Below, piece by piece: positions 33,354-41,326 of a stretch of DNA of 64,000 nt. Within the stretch, counting starts at the first letter, position 1. Each line of letters begins with the position of its first letter. The translations under genes were made by a program, and so were the position numbers. This stretch comes from Verrucomicrobiota bacterium (GTDB lineage: Bacteria; Verrucomicrobiota; Verrucomicrobiia; Limisphaerales; PALSA-1396): assembly GCA_016200005.1 (NCBI GenBank), contig JACQFP010000050.1, positions 1 to 64,000 on the forward strand, read 5' to 3'. The notes under the pieces are model-generated. The model did not search any database and was not told the DNA's origin. It was given only the letters and a program-made list of their open reading frames with translations.

Positions 33354-35291
33354 TCATTTCTTCAGATCATCAAAATAATCCCGCACCGCGCCTTGATAGG
33401 CGCGCGGCACCTGGTCTTGATTGAGCGCGCTCTGGGCCTCGGTCTGGGCGGCGGTTGCGGCTTCTTCGTAAGCGACTTTGCTCGTGCCTTTGACGCTGAC
33501 GCCTTTTAAGGTGATGCTTGGCATCGGACCGCCGGGTGTGATCTGGCCTTTGACCTTGGTCGGCACGAGCGCGTCGCTCAATTGGCCGTCGCCCCGATCT
33601 GTTTGTCCGCGCGGATCCTGGTCCGGACGTTTCAAACCGGAGTTGTCCCAGCGATCCGTCAATTCAGGATATTGAATCCAATCGGAACTATTATCGTCCG
33701 CCCAGGTGCCGACGCCGCTGCCCGGTTTGCCACCTTTGCCGAGGCCGGGTTTATTGCATTGTCCCCAGCTCTTACAATTACCGACGCACATCTGGGCGAT
33801 CTTCAAATTCTCCAACGCGGCCATCAGCGATTGGGCATCGCCCATTTCGTCCATAAGCCTTTGCAATTCTTTGGCGGCATCAGCCAGCGATTGCGCGGCA
33901 TCGCTCTTTTGGCCCTGCTGTAATTGTTTGCCGGCCTGTTTTAGAAAATCGCCGACCTTGGCGTATTGACTGCCGGGTTTGATTGCTTTGGACACTTCGT
34001 CCATGATTTTCTTGAGCTGTTCCGGCGAAAGATCGGCGGCCTTCAACTGATCAATCATTTTCTTGAGCGTGGATTGCGCCATCGTCGCTTGACCTTTCTC
34101 CAACTGTTCAGCGAGGTCTTTGCCCATCTGGGCCAGCTCCATCTGGAGTTGCTGCAACGCCTTGGCCATCGCCTGCATTTTTTCCAGATCAATCTCCGCC
34201 GTCTTCAAATCTTTCAGGAACTGGTCGATCTGGCCGGCTTCCAGCGCTTTGATGGCTTCGTCGAGATTCGGCAGCGAGAGGCCGAGGTCTTGGGCTTTCT
34301 TGGCGAGGTCCGCGAGCGACTTGGCGATCTGCTCTTTGACCGCCTTGCTGGCCGCCGAATCCTTGCCCGGTAAGCCGGCGGCGGCCCGCTCAAGCTTTTG
34401 CAAATCGTTTTTCAACTTGTCCATTGCTTCGGGATTCGCCGACTTGTCACCAAGCGATTTTTGCATGTTGTCGATCTGCTTCTGCAAATCGGCGGAGGTG
34501 GGAGAACTTTGTCCGCTCGGTGTGCGCGCCGCCTGCTCCAATCGCTGGATGGCCGGGTCTTTGCCGAGTTCCTTGGTCTGGTCTTTGAGTTTCTCCGTGA
34601 CACTCGCAAGATCGCGCAACGCGTCTGACCGCGTGAGCTTGGCCTTGGTCATTTGATCGCCCAGTTCCTTTACGGAAGCGAGCGATTTCTGAGTTGTTTC
34701 CAAAAGCGGCTTGCGGCCTTCCAGACTTCGCTTGGTGAATTCAGAAAGTTGTTTGCCGGTATCCCGGATGATTTCCGCTTCGCGCTGCGCTTGGAGAAAA
34801 CTCTTGCTGCGGTATTCCGGGACAAATCCCAGTCCAGCCGCCAGTGCCAGGACGAGCAATGCCCAGCGGCTGGCACGCGGGAGATGAAACGGCAGAAACT
34901 TTCGCGGGTCGATCTTGCCGGCGAGCCGGGCTGCATCCGCGACCAACAATTCCCGCCACTCGCCCGACGCAGGTTTGGTGTTCAGTTCCCAGGCGGTGCT
35001 GAGTCGTTCCTGTAAATGTTGCCGGCCATCGACGAAGCGGGCGGTTTCGATCAACGAAGGTTTCCGCCACCAGCCGAAGACGAATCCAACGAGCATCAAA
35101 GTTCCCGCGACCGCCGCGGCTGTGGGCAAGATCACCACGGGAAAGGGAAGTACTTTGAACAGGGCGAGCGCCAGCAACCAAACCAAGCCGCCCGCGAGCA
35201 GGCCGCGCCAGAGACCGCGTATCGCCCGTTGCCAACGTTGACGTCGCGCCGCGCGTTTGAGCGTGGTCTCGATGATTTGAAGTTCGCTCAT
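33354..35291 (-). CDS. Large coiled-coil membrane protein (DUF4175-like)
   Basis: 645 residues. Two or three N-terminal helices (GLWRGLLAGGLVWLLALALF, LPTAAAVAGTLMLVGFVFGW, WALLVLALAAGLGF) are followed by ~370 residues rich in Lys, Glu, Gln and Leu with strong heptad character (KSLASVKELGDQMTKAKLT, LKNDLQKLERAAAGLPGKD), then a Gly-rich segment and a polar tail. This is the layout of the DUF4175-type membrane proteins encoded beside MoxR/BatA genes in several phyla. It is the first gene of the minus-strand operon; its likely job is to scaffold the envelope complex. Confidence 0.75.
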   Translation of the reverse strand: MSELQIIETTLKRAARRQRWQRAIRGLWRGLLAGGLVWLLALALFKVLPFPVVILPTAAAVAGTLMLVGFVFGWWRKPSLIETARFVDGRQHLQERLSTAWELNTKPASGEWRELLVADAARLAGKIDPRKFLPFHLPRASRWALLVLALAAGLGFVPEYRSKSFLQAQREAEIIRDTGKQLSEFTKRSLEGRKPLLETTQKSLASVKELGDQMTKAKLTRSDALRDLASVTEKLKDQTKELGKDPAIQRLEQAARTPSGQSSPTSADLQKQIDNMQKSLGDKSANPEAMDKLKNDLQKLERAAAGLPGKDSAASKAVKEQIAKSLADLAKKAQDLGLSLPNLDEAIKALEAGQIDQFLKDLKTAEIDLEKMQAMAKALQQLQMELAQMGKDLAEQLEKGQATMAQSTLKKMIDQLKAADLSPEQLKKIMDEVSKAIKPGSQYAKVGDFLKQAGKQLQQGQKSDAAQSLADAAKELQRLMDEMGDAQSLMAALENLKIAQMCVGNCKSWGQCNKPGLGKGGKPGSGVGTWADDNSSDWIQYPELTDRWDNSGLKRPDQDPRGQTDRGDGQLSDALVPTKVKGQITPGGPMPSITLKGVSVKGTSKVAYEEAATAAQTEAQSALNQDQVPRAYQGAVRDYFDDLKK

Positions 35292-35413
35292 GGCTTTGGC
35301 CTAAATTGACGCATATCCTCGAAATTGGCTAGTGAATTAAATCACAAATCAGACAGGCGCGCGCGCTGGCTGTTCAGGGAAATAGACACCGCCAGGCGGG
35401 AAACGTTTCACGG

Positions 35414-35486
35414 CGTAGCGGCTCTCGGCAGAGCGCCGTAGTTCTCAGAAAGTGAATCAGCGGCGCTCTGCCGAGACGCCGCTACG
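35414..35486. repeat. Palindromic repeat CGTAGCGGC..CTCGGCAGAGCGCCG
   Basis: Arms 35414-35438 and 35461-35486 agree at 25 of 26 positions (one gap). The repeat ends exactly one base before the stop codon of the FmdB-type gene, so it could act as its terminator or 3' stabiliser. Confidence 0.93.
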
Positions 35487-35732
35487 TTACTGCCGCTCAT
35501 ATTCGCCCTTGCCGGTCTTCTTCAGGATGGTGAAGCCGGCTTTTTTGGCGTCGGAGAAGGAGAGCGGCTTGAGTTTGATCGGCGAATTAAAGGTGGAAAT
35601 GATTTTGCGCACCGGTTTTTTGCAGGCCGGGCAGTGGGTCAACTCCGCTGCGCTCAACGGCCGGCGCAAAGTAAACTTCCCCCCGCAGACTTTACAGTCG
35701 CCTTCGCACAGTTCGTATTCGTAAATCGGCAT
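35487..35732 (-). CDS. FmdB-family zinc-ribbon protein
   Basis: 81 residues beginning MPIYEYELCEGDC, the typical FmdB/CxxC_CxxC_SSSS regulator start, with two Cys pairs (CEGDCKVCGG and CPACKK) that would bind one zinc. The family is widespread but poorly characterised; it was first linked to the formamidase operon. The C-terminal half (SFSDAKKAGFTILKKTGKGE) is basic. Start ATG 35732 fits the family. Its stop codon abuts a palindromic repeat. Confidence 0.88.
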   Translation of the reverse strand: MPIYEYELCEGDCKVCGGKFTLRRPLSAAELTHCPACKKPVRKIISTFNSPIKLKPLSFSDAKKAGFTILKKTGKGEYERQ

Positions 35733-35768
35733 CGTCTTGCTTCAAACATTAGGGTTCACCGCTCAAAG

Positions 35769-36122
35769 TCAATAGAGTTTGTGCGAGTCGGTGTCCGGGT
35801 TGTCTTCCAGAAAAACTTCTTCGTGAGGTTGTTCGGTAAGATGAAAGCGAACAGCCAGCGCCACGAAGACCACATGCACCAGGATCAAGGCGATACCAAC
35901 CCATTGCTCGAAGGCGATGCCGCCGAGCTTCCCGGACAGAGTTGGCGGGTCGATCCAACGGGAGGAATCTCGGAACACGATGAACAGCGCCGGCGCTGAA
36001 ACCACGATCCAACCCACCGACAGAAAGGTGAACAGACGCGTGCGCGGTCGGCCATAGAATTTGCGCTTTACCCAGCCGCCATTCGCCACGAATCGATCAC
36101 CGACTTTCTTGGTTTCGCTCAT
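35769..36122 (-). CDS. Small membrane protein, unknown function
   Basis: ATG 36122 (MSETKKVGDRFVANGG) yields 117 residues; ATG 36152 would add ten. Two membrane helices (FTFLSVGWIVVSAPALFIVF and WVGIALILVHVVFVALAVRF) are separated by a short loop; N- and C-termini are polar, the latter acidic (EEVFLEDNPDTDSHKLY). No family recognised. It lies 36 bp upstream of the FmdB-type gene on the same strand and divergent from the NYN gene. Confidence 0.65.
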   Translation of the reverse strand: MSETKKVGDRFVANGGWVKRKFYGRPRTRLFTFLSVGWIVVSAPALFIVFRDSSRWIDPPTLSGKLGGIAFEQWVGIALILVHVVFVALAVRFHLTEQPHEEVFLEDNPDTDSHKLY

Positions 36123-36285
36123 GCGAGTTTGGTTGACGACCCATTCTATCACAAACCGCTGCTAAACAGCTTTTTTATTTGGAGACGAAAAAGGCAGAGA
36201 TTGGCGTAACCAATTCCCGGTCTCCTGCGAAATTATGCCCAACTAAATCCTGTGATATTTGCCAATCCCGTCTATTATTGCCGGT

Positions 36286-36762
36286 ATGGCCCTGGTACGG
36301 ATACTGGTGGATGGCTACAGCCTGTTGCACAACTGGCCGGAGTTGGCGCCGGGCAGACCGCGTCATTCGGCTGCCGCGCGCGAGGCGCTGATTCATCGGC
36401 TGATGCTTTATCGCGACGCCATCAGTACGCCGATCACGATTTTTTTTGACGGTGCAAACACCGAACGGCGCAAGGCCGTGAAGCCTTCGCCGTCGGAACT
36501 GGAGGTTCTTTATTCCCGCTCCGGTCAGACGGCCGACCAAATGATCGAGCGCGCCGCGCATCGTTTTCGGGAGTTTGGCGAAGTCCTGGCCGTCACCGAT
36601 GACTACGCCGAGCGGGACACCGTCGCGGCCATGGGCGGCATGACGTCGAGTTGCTTGAACTTCATCCAGAGCGTGGAAAGCACGTTGACCGATATGAAAC
36701 GGGAGATTAAGAATCACAATATGCACGAGCGAAGTAAATTCAATCGTCGTCACTCCAAATGA
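36286..36762 (+). CDS. NYN-domain (YacP-like) ribonuclease
   Basis: ATG 36286 starts MALVRILVDGYSLLHNWPEL; 158 residues. NYN/PIN-like acidic residues are in VDGYSLL, TIFFDGANTERR, GQTADQMIERAAHRF and AVTDDYAERDTVAAMGG, matching the YacP/Rae1 (DUF901) family of RNA endonucleases that act on translated mRNA or ribosome-associated targets. The basic C-terminus (KREIKNHNMHERSKFNRRHS) could bind RNA. Its stop overlaps the start of the following VWA gene (ATGA), so both are translated together. Confidence 0.82.
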   Translation: MALVRILVDGYSLLHNWPELAPGRPRHSAAAREALIHRLMLYRDAISTPITIFFDGANTERRKAVKPSPSELEVLYSRSGQTADQMIERAAHRFREFGEVLAVTDDYAERDTVAAMGGMTSSCLNFIQSVESTLTDMKREIKNHNMHERSKFNRRHSK

Positions 36763-38117
36763 ACTTGGACCAACACGGCAGACGAAGCCTCGGAAGATGT
36801 CGGCGGCTTTCCCAACAGTACGGTCGTGCCGCGGTCATTCTTCTGCTCTTCCTTTGCTTCGGCAACGGCGTTTTCTTGAAGGCGCACGCGGCACCGCAAC
36901 CGGCACCGCTCGCGTTGTCCTCCAACCGATTTCTATTCGTGGTGGAAACGTCGGCGGCCATGCAGAGCCGCGCACCCGGTGTCTTGCAAATGGTGGTGAA
37001 ATTGCTTGCGTCCGACTTGAACGGCAACTTGCGGCGAGGCGACACCCTGGGAGTGTGGACCTTCAACGAGGAACTTTATGCCGGGCGTTTTCCGCTGCAA
37101 GTGTGGTCGGCGGACCGGCGGCAGATCATCGCCCAACGTGTTACCGAGTTTCTGAGAAAACAGCCATTGGAAAGGAAAACGAACCTCGGCGCAACGCTCA
37201 CGCAGATATTTCAAGTGATCAAGAATTCCGACAACATTACGGTCATCCTGTTTACGGATGGCGCGGAAAAAATTCAAGGAACGCCGTTCGACGACGAGAT
37301 CAACGCCGTGTATAAGGAGCAGCAGCGTAACATGCAGAAAGCCGCCATGCCGTTTGTAACCGTACTCCGGGCGCAAGGCGGGCAAATCGTTACTCGTTCG
37401 GTTAACTTTGCGCCCTGGCCGGTCGATATCCCCATCGTCCCGACCCCATACGAAGCGGCTCAAATCGCCGCCGCCCAGACGCCGCCAACCAATCCGCCGC
37501 CCGCTGCGAGCACGGCAACCAACGCAATTGCGTTGGCCGTGACGGAAAAGAAGCGCGCGTTTGCTGCCGAAAGCAAGGACGAGAAACCATCAGCATCAGC
37601 GCCAGTCGCACCTGCAAAAGCCAATGAACCGACACTTGTGAAGACCGAACAGCCAGTCGAACCTCCTCCTCCTGTGAAACCGGACGTGTTGCCTACTGCT
37701 GCCGTTCCCAAACCGGTCGCAACTCCTCCGATTGAAACTCCGAAGAAGGAATCCGCCGAGCCGCAACCTTCGCCGAAGCCTGCAGCTCCAGATGCTGCGC
37801 CGACGGTCGCGAAATCAGAAACGCCGGTGTCGCCAAATCCCCAGCCTGAAATAAAGCCTGTGCCTGCGCCAACGGCTTCATCCACCGTTGAAGCCACCGA
37901 AACCCAATCCACCAACCTGTCGGCTTCGTCTTCACCTCCCGTCCAAACCGCGGTCGCTGTTCCACCGCAATCCTTCTTCAGCGGCAAAAAACTTCTGTTC
38001 GCTGCCATTGCCCTTTTGGTGGCGGCGGTGTTTCTGGTGATCTTGCTCGTTCGCCGCGCCCGACCGCAGGAAAAGATCAGCCTGATCACGCGCTCGATGG
38101 ACCGGGACAAATGGTGA
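36759..38117 (+). CDS. Secreted VWA protein with Pro-rich stalk and C-terminal anchor
   Basis: 452 residues, ATGA overlap with the NYN gene. A signal peptide (about residues 20-45, VILLLFLCFGNGVFLKAHAA) leads into a VWA-like domain (FLFVVETSAAMQSR, ITVILFTDGAEKIQG) to about residue 225, then a ~160-residue Pro/Ala/Thr/Lys-rich linker, then a membrane helix (LLFAAIALLVAAVFLVILLV) near the C-terminus. The MIDAS DxSxS reads ETSAA, so metal binding may be lost. Role unknown; topology suggests a periplasmic domain on a long stalk. Confidence 0.75.
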   Translation: MNLDQHGRRSLGRCRRLSQQYGRAAVILLLFLCFGNGVFLKAHAAPQPAPLALSSNRFLFVVETSAAMQSRAPGVLQMVVKLLASDLNGNLRRGDTLGVWTFNEELYAGRFPLQVWSADRRQIIAQRVTEFLRKQPLERKTNLGATLTQIFQVIKNSDNITVILFTDGAEKIQGTPFDDEINAVYKEQQRNMQKAAMPFVTVLRAQGGQIVTRSVNFAPWPVDIPIVPTPYEAAQIAAAQTPPTNPPPAASTATNAIALAVTEKKRAFAAESKDEKPSASAPVAPAKANEPTLVKTEQPVEPPPPVKPDVLPTAAVPKPVATPPIETPKKESAEPQPSPKPAAPDAAPTVAKSETPVSPNPQPEIKPVPAPTASSTVEATETQSTNLSASSSPPVQTAVAVPPQSFFSGKKLLFAAIALLVAAVFLVILLVRRARPQEKISLITRSMDRDKW

Positions 38118-38146
38118 TCCGTCACGTTGGCCGATTGATGGCGCGC

Positions 38147-39814
38147 TCAATCCACGCGCAGCCAGAGCGTTTTCAGATAAGCGGGTTCACTTCGGTTCAC
38201 GGGAAAGTCCGGTGGTTGTGGCGCGTAATATCGTTGAGCGATGCTTCGCTTTCCGGCGCGCACGGAAGCTTCCACGGTGGCGACAAAATGTTCGGCAGAC
38301 CAGCCCGCATCATTGGTTGAAGTGAATAAGACACCGCCGGTTTTAGTGAGCGGCAAGGCCAGCGACACCAGTTTGCCAAAATCCTTTTCCGCACGAAACG
38401 CACCGTGCTCCTTTGATCGCGAGAACGTCGGCGGATCGAGCACAACCACATCGAACTTGCGCCCCTTCTTGGACAGCCGCTTCAGCCAGTCGAAAACGTC
38501 ACCGTAAATAAAGTCATGGTCAGCGGGATTCAGTTTGTTCAGGGCAAAGTTCCGCTTGCCCCATTCGAGATACTTTTTGGAGAGATCAAGGCTCGTCGTG
38601 CGCGCCCCGGCTCTAGCTGCACAAACGGAGAAGCCGCAGGTGTAGGCGAAGGTGTTCAGGACCGAGATTTGCGATTTTCGATTTGCGACTTCCGGTTGAA
38701 AGAGTGAGAGGTTCGCGGCCACATGTCCTGTCAGAAATCTTCGCCGATTGTCCCGTTGATCGAGAAACAAACCAACCGAGTAGCCTTCGTTGAAGCTGAG
38801 TTCGAGTCGAACGTCGTTCTCTTGAATCAGAAATGTCGGCGGTGCCGGTTCGCCCAGTGTCAGTTGCGGCGAAGCTTGGGCGAGGTTCGCCTTGCGGACG
38901 TGGCGGGAGAGAATCTTGTGGTAAGCGCCGCGCAGCGAAAAGGTTTCAAGCAATTGTGCCAGTTGTTTTCGCCGATCGTCGTTCAACGGTTCTTCCGCTT
39001 GCGACAAAAGAAAGTCCCCGAGCCGATCCACATACCATCCGGGCCAACCATCGCTCGCGCCGTGAATCAAACGATACGCGTTCGTGAATTCCGGCTCGAT
39101 CACGGCCTGGCGCAACGCCAGCCGTGTATCGAAGGAGAAATCCACCGGCGCTTTGAACACCAACTCCTCGCCGGATGCGGGGTGCCGCACTTGCAACTCT
39201 GCCGCGTGCAGACAAACCCGTTGGAAAGCCGTGCCGCCGTAAAGTGTGTCGCCGAGAATGGGGAAACCGCTCGCGGCGGCATGAACGCGGATTTGATGTG
39301 TTCGACCGGTGAGCGGCGATGCCTCGATCAAGGTGTAGGAGCCGACCTGAGGAGGCTCGACTCTAAAATCCGAAATCCGAAATCCGAAATCCGAATCTGG
39401 AATAAGTTTCCTTAGGTCGGCTGTTGCGGGAATTGTGAATCGCGTTTCTGCGAGATCGCCTTGAGCGCTGCTGACGTAGCGCTCGCCTGAGCGGACGATT
39501 CTCGATTTCACCAGGAATTCCTTGCGGTCAACCGCGCGATCCGTCAGCAACAAATACTTTTTCTGCACCGTGCGCGACGCAAATTGTTCCGTGAGCGAGT
39601 GGTTCGCGAGGGGAGTTTTGCCGAAGACGATCACGCCGCTCGTCTCCTTGTCGAGCCGGTGAATGATCGCCAGCTTCGCCCATCGCGGCTCACGGTGTTT
39701 GAGCCAGTCGTAAATTCCCTCGCCGGCGAATGGACTCGGCGCGTGCGTGTTCCAACCGGCGGGCTTGTTCACCACCAGCAAATGTTCGTTTTCAAAAAGC
39801 AAACTCGGAAGCAT
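38147..39814 (-). CDS. RluA-type pseudouridine synthase fused to RlmI-type methyltransferase
   Basis: 555 residues. Residues 1 to ~230: RluA-like pseudouridine synthase, with VVNKPAGWNTHAPS, the catalytic-Asp motif AIIHRLDKETSGVIVFGKT and LTGRTHQIRVHAAASGFPI. Residues ~240-555: RlmI/RlmK-type SAM-dependent rRNA methyltransferase, with NAYRLIHGASDGWPGWYVD, GLFLDQRDNRR, LNTFAYTCGFSVCAARAGA, and DVVVLDPPTFSRSKEHG. Each half is near normal length except that the PUA domain of RlmI is missing. The likely meaning is one protein making two rRNA modifications. Repeat-derived inserts occur at ~129-160 and ~373-383. Confidence 0.88.
   Translation of the reverse strand: MLPSLLFENEHLLVVNKPAGWNTHAPSPFAGEGIYDWLKHREPRWAKLAIIHRLDKETSGVIVFGKTPLANHSLTEQFASRTVQKKYLLLTDRAVDRKEFLVKSRIVRSGERYVSSAQGDLAETRFTIPATADLRKLIPDSDFGFRISDFRVEPPQVGSYTLIEASPLTGRTHQIRVHAAASGFPILGDTLYGGTAFQRVCLHAAELQVRHPASGEELVFKAPVDFSFDTRLALRQAVIEPEFTNAYRLIHGASDGWPGWYVDRLGDFLLSQAEEPLNDDRRKQLAQLLETFSLRGAYHKILSRHVRKANLAQASPQLTLGEPAPPTFLIQENDVRLELSFNEGYSVGLFLDQRDNRRRFLTGHVAANLSLFQPEVANRKSQISVLNTFAYTCGFSVCAARAGARTTSLDLSKKYLEWGKRNFALNKLNPADHDFIYGDVFDWLKRLSKKGRKFDVVVLDPPTFSRSKEHGAFRAEKDFGKLVSLALPLTKTGGVLFTSTNDAGWSAEHFVATVEASVRAGKRSIAQRYYAPQPPDFPVNRSEPAYLKTLWLRVD
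38666..38693. repeat. Four GATTTGC-type heptamers in the RluA/RlmI fusion gene
   Basis: Units GATTTGC, GATTTTC, GATTTGC, GACTTCC. They encode the NRKSQIS insert immediately before the SAM-binding motif LNTFAYTCGF. Confidence 0.8.
39335..39427. repeat. Palindrome with four AAATCCG heptamers in its loop, in the RluA/RlmI fusion gene
   Basis: The left arm 39335-39358 (gtaggagccgacctgagg..) is partly complementary to the right end near 39406-39427. Between them lie four perfect AAATCCG units (39366-39393). The element adds about 30 residues (including SDFGFRISDFRVEPPQ) before IEASPLTGRTHQIR. Confidence 0.82.
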
Positions 39815-39844
39815 GCAGAGATGAAATCATGAAAACGCAGACCG

Positions 39845-39917
39845 TTGGAGTTCAAACTTCAGTTTGTCCGAGCGCGTTGGTCGCGGCCACTCTGACAAGC
39901 TGAAGCTTGGACTCCAA
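39845..39917. repeat. Palindromic repeat TTGGAGTTCAAACTTCAG... at the CPBP gene end
   Basis: Arms 39845-39868 and 39894-39917 are complementary at 21 of 24 positions. It lies just past the stop codon of the CPBP gene. One arm is repeated at 17139-17161. Confidence 0.9.
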
Positions 39918-39918
39918 C

Positions 39919-40656
39919 TTACCAGAAATTCCACGCTCCTTTCCACACGACCCAGATGCCCAGTAAACAATTAGTGATCGCGTGCGCGGTCATCGCGTCG
40001 CCGAGCCGATTCTTCCAACAAACCAATCCTTGGTAGGCGAACGCGCAGAGAATGCCCGCCAGCCATTCGTGATGGGAAAATCCAAAAATGAGGGCGGTGA
40101 TGAGAAACGGTTTCCAATGGAAAAGGCCCAACGGCACTGACTTAAAATCCGGCCTCGCAATCCAGCGATACAGAAAGGAACGATAAAACACTTCTTCTAA
40201 CGGCGGCACAACCAGTGACGAGCCGACAATGCGCACGACGATGAATAGCCACGCGAACGCGGTGTTTTGGCCGAATTGGACATGAGGATTCCACGGATGT
40301 AATGCGGTTGGTTTGGGGCACAAGAAATCGAGACCAATGGACTTCAATATCGGGCAAACGTAGCTCTGAATGATTTCCGCGACGCTCGGATAAAGTCCAT
40401 CCAATCCCACCCAAAGCGCAAACACGGCCACGCCCACTACCCCGGCCTCCCAACTGATTTTCCAACGCATCTCCTCGACCAGCGGCCACACGCTCCAGAT
40501 CAACCATGCGCCGACGACTGTCTTGGCCAGATAAAACCAGTAGCGCGATGCTTCGCCGAATGGTCCCTGGCAGAAGGTCAGTCCGAGAAAAACCACAAAC
40601 GGCAACACGCGGGCGAGCGCCGGGGAGGTCGCCAGTTTTGTTTGCAGCAGGTTCAT
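39919..40656 (-). CDS. CPBP-family intramembrane protease
   Basis: ATG 40656 (MNLLQTKLATSPALARV) gives 245 residues; the extension to 40743 overlaps the gspB end region and lacks support. Several helices and the CPBP/Abi motifs are visible: the Glu-Glu motif PPLEEVFYRSFLYRW, IFGFSHHEWLAGILCAFAYQ with conserved His, and MTAHAITNCLLGIWVV. The arrangement is like the 'CAAX prenyl protease-related' proteins that accompany exosortase/PEP-CTERM systems, but no exosortase is seen here. It follows the gspAB pair on the same strand by ~50 bp. Confidence 0.83.
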   Translation of the reverse strand: MNLLQTKLATSPALARVLPFVVFLGLTFCQGPFGEASRYWFYLAKTVVGAWLIWSVWPLVEEMRWKISWEAGVVGVAVFALWVGLDGLYPSVAEIIQSYVCPILKSIGLDFLCPKPTALHPWNPHVQFGQNTAFAWLFIVVRIVGSSLVVPPLEEVFYRSFLYRWIARPDFKSVPLGLFHWKPFLITALIFGFSHHEWLAGILCAFAYQGLVCWKNRLGDAMTAHAITNCLLGIWVVWKGAWNFW

Positions 40657-40705
40657 TACGAATCGAGCGGGAGATGCGCTTTCTCGGCCAATCACCAACT
40701 CCACC

Positions 40706-41326
40706 TCACGGCAAAACCATCTCGTTGGTTTTGCCGCCGACAATCACCGTGACGCTTTCCGGACCGATCGCCACCAATCGCGCTTCGCCAATGCGATCGC
40801 CGACCCTCCGGATTTTTCCATTGATCACCGCCGATGGATTCTTGCGGGTGTAAAAAATGCCTTGCAGTTTCAGCGGTGGAGGAGCAGGCGGTTCGACGAC
40901 GGCAGCGGTCGTGTTGGAAATCGCGTTGATGGTTCCCGCCGGAGTTGGGTTCGTCGTCGCCGGCTGCACGCCGCCGGCGGAAGCCGGTGGCGCGGAAGTT
41001 GACGAACTCGGCCCTGGAGTTGTCTGGGCGGTGGCCGGTTTTGGATTGGAGGTGACGATCTTGTTTGCGGCCGGCGGCTTTGCTTCAAGCTCAGGTTTCT
41101 TCGCCATTTGTGCCTGTTGCAGTTTGGCTTGATCAATCCAACGCCAGAGAAAGATCCCGGCCAGCGCCAGAACGACAGCGAGCGCCAAAGGTAAAACCAG
41201 GAAGGGCCAGAGACTTGGCTGATACGACGGCTCGGTGGGCCGCAACGGCGGCGCTTCCGCGGCCGCGGGCGGTTGCTCTTGCTTGGCCTGCTTCGCCCGT
41301 TTCAAGGCGTCGTTGATCAGACTCAT
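40706..41326 (-). CDS. GspB-like type II secretion assembly protein
   Basis: 206 residues. The N-terminus MSLINDALKRAKQAKQE is the family's cytoplasmic signature; one helix follows (LWPFLVLPLALAVVLALAGI), then a Pro/Ala/Thr linker and a C-terminal GspB domain (LKLQGIFYTRKNPSAVINGK, RRVGDRIGEARLVAIGPESV). GspB with GspA inserts the secretin or links it to peptidoglycan. Its ATG overlaps the stop of the upstream GspA gene (ATGA). A GspE-type ATPase gene lies ~10 kb away at 51016. Confidence 0.85.
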   Translation of the reverse strand: MSLINDALKRAKQAKQEQPPAAAEAPPLRPTEPSYQPSLWPFLVLPLALAVVLALAGIFLWRWIDQAKLQQAQMAKKPELEAKPPAANKIVTSNPKPATAQTTPGPSSSTSAPPASAGGVQPATTNPTPAGTINAISNTTAAVVEPPAPPPLKLQGIFYTRKNPSAVINGKIRRVGDRIGEARLVAIGPESVTVIVGGKTNEMVLP

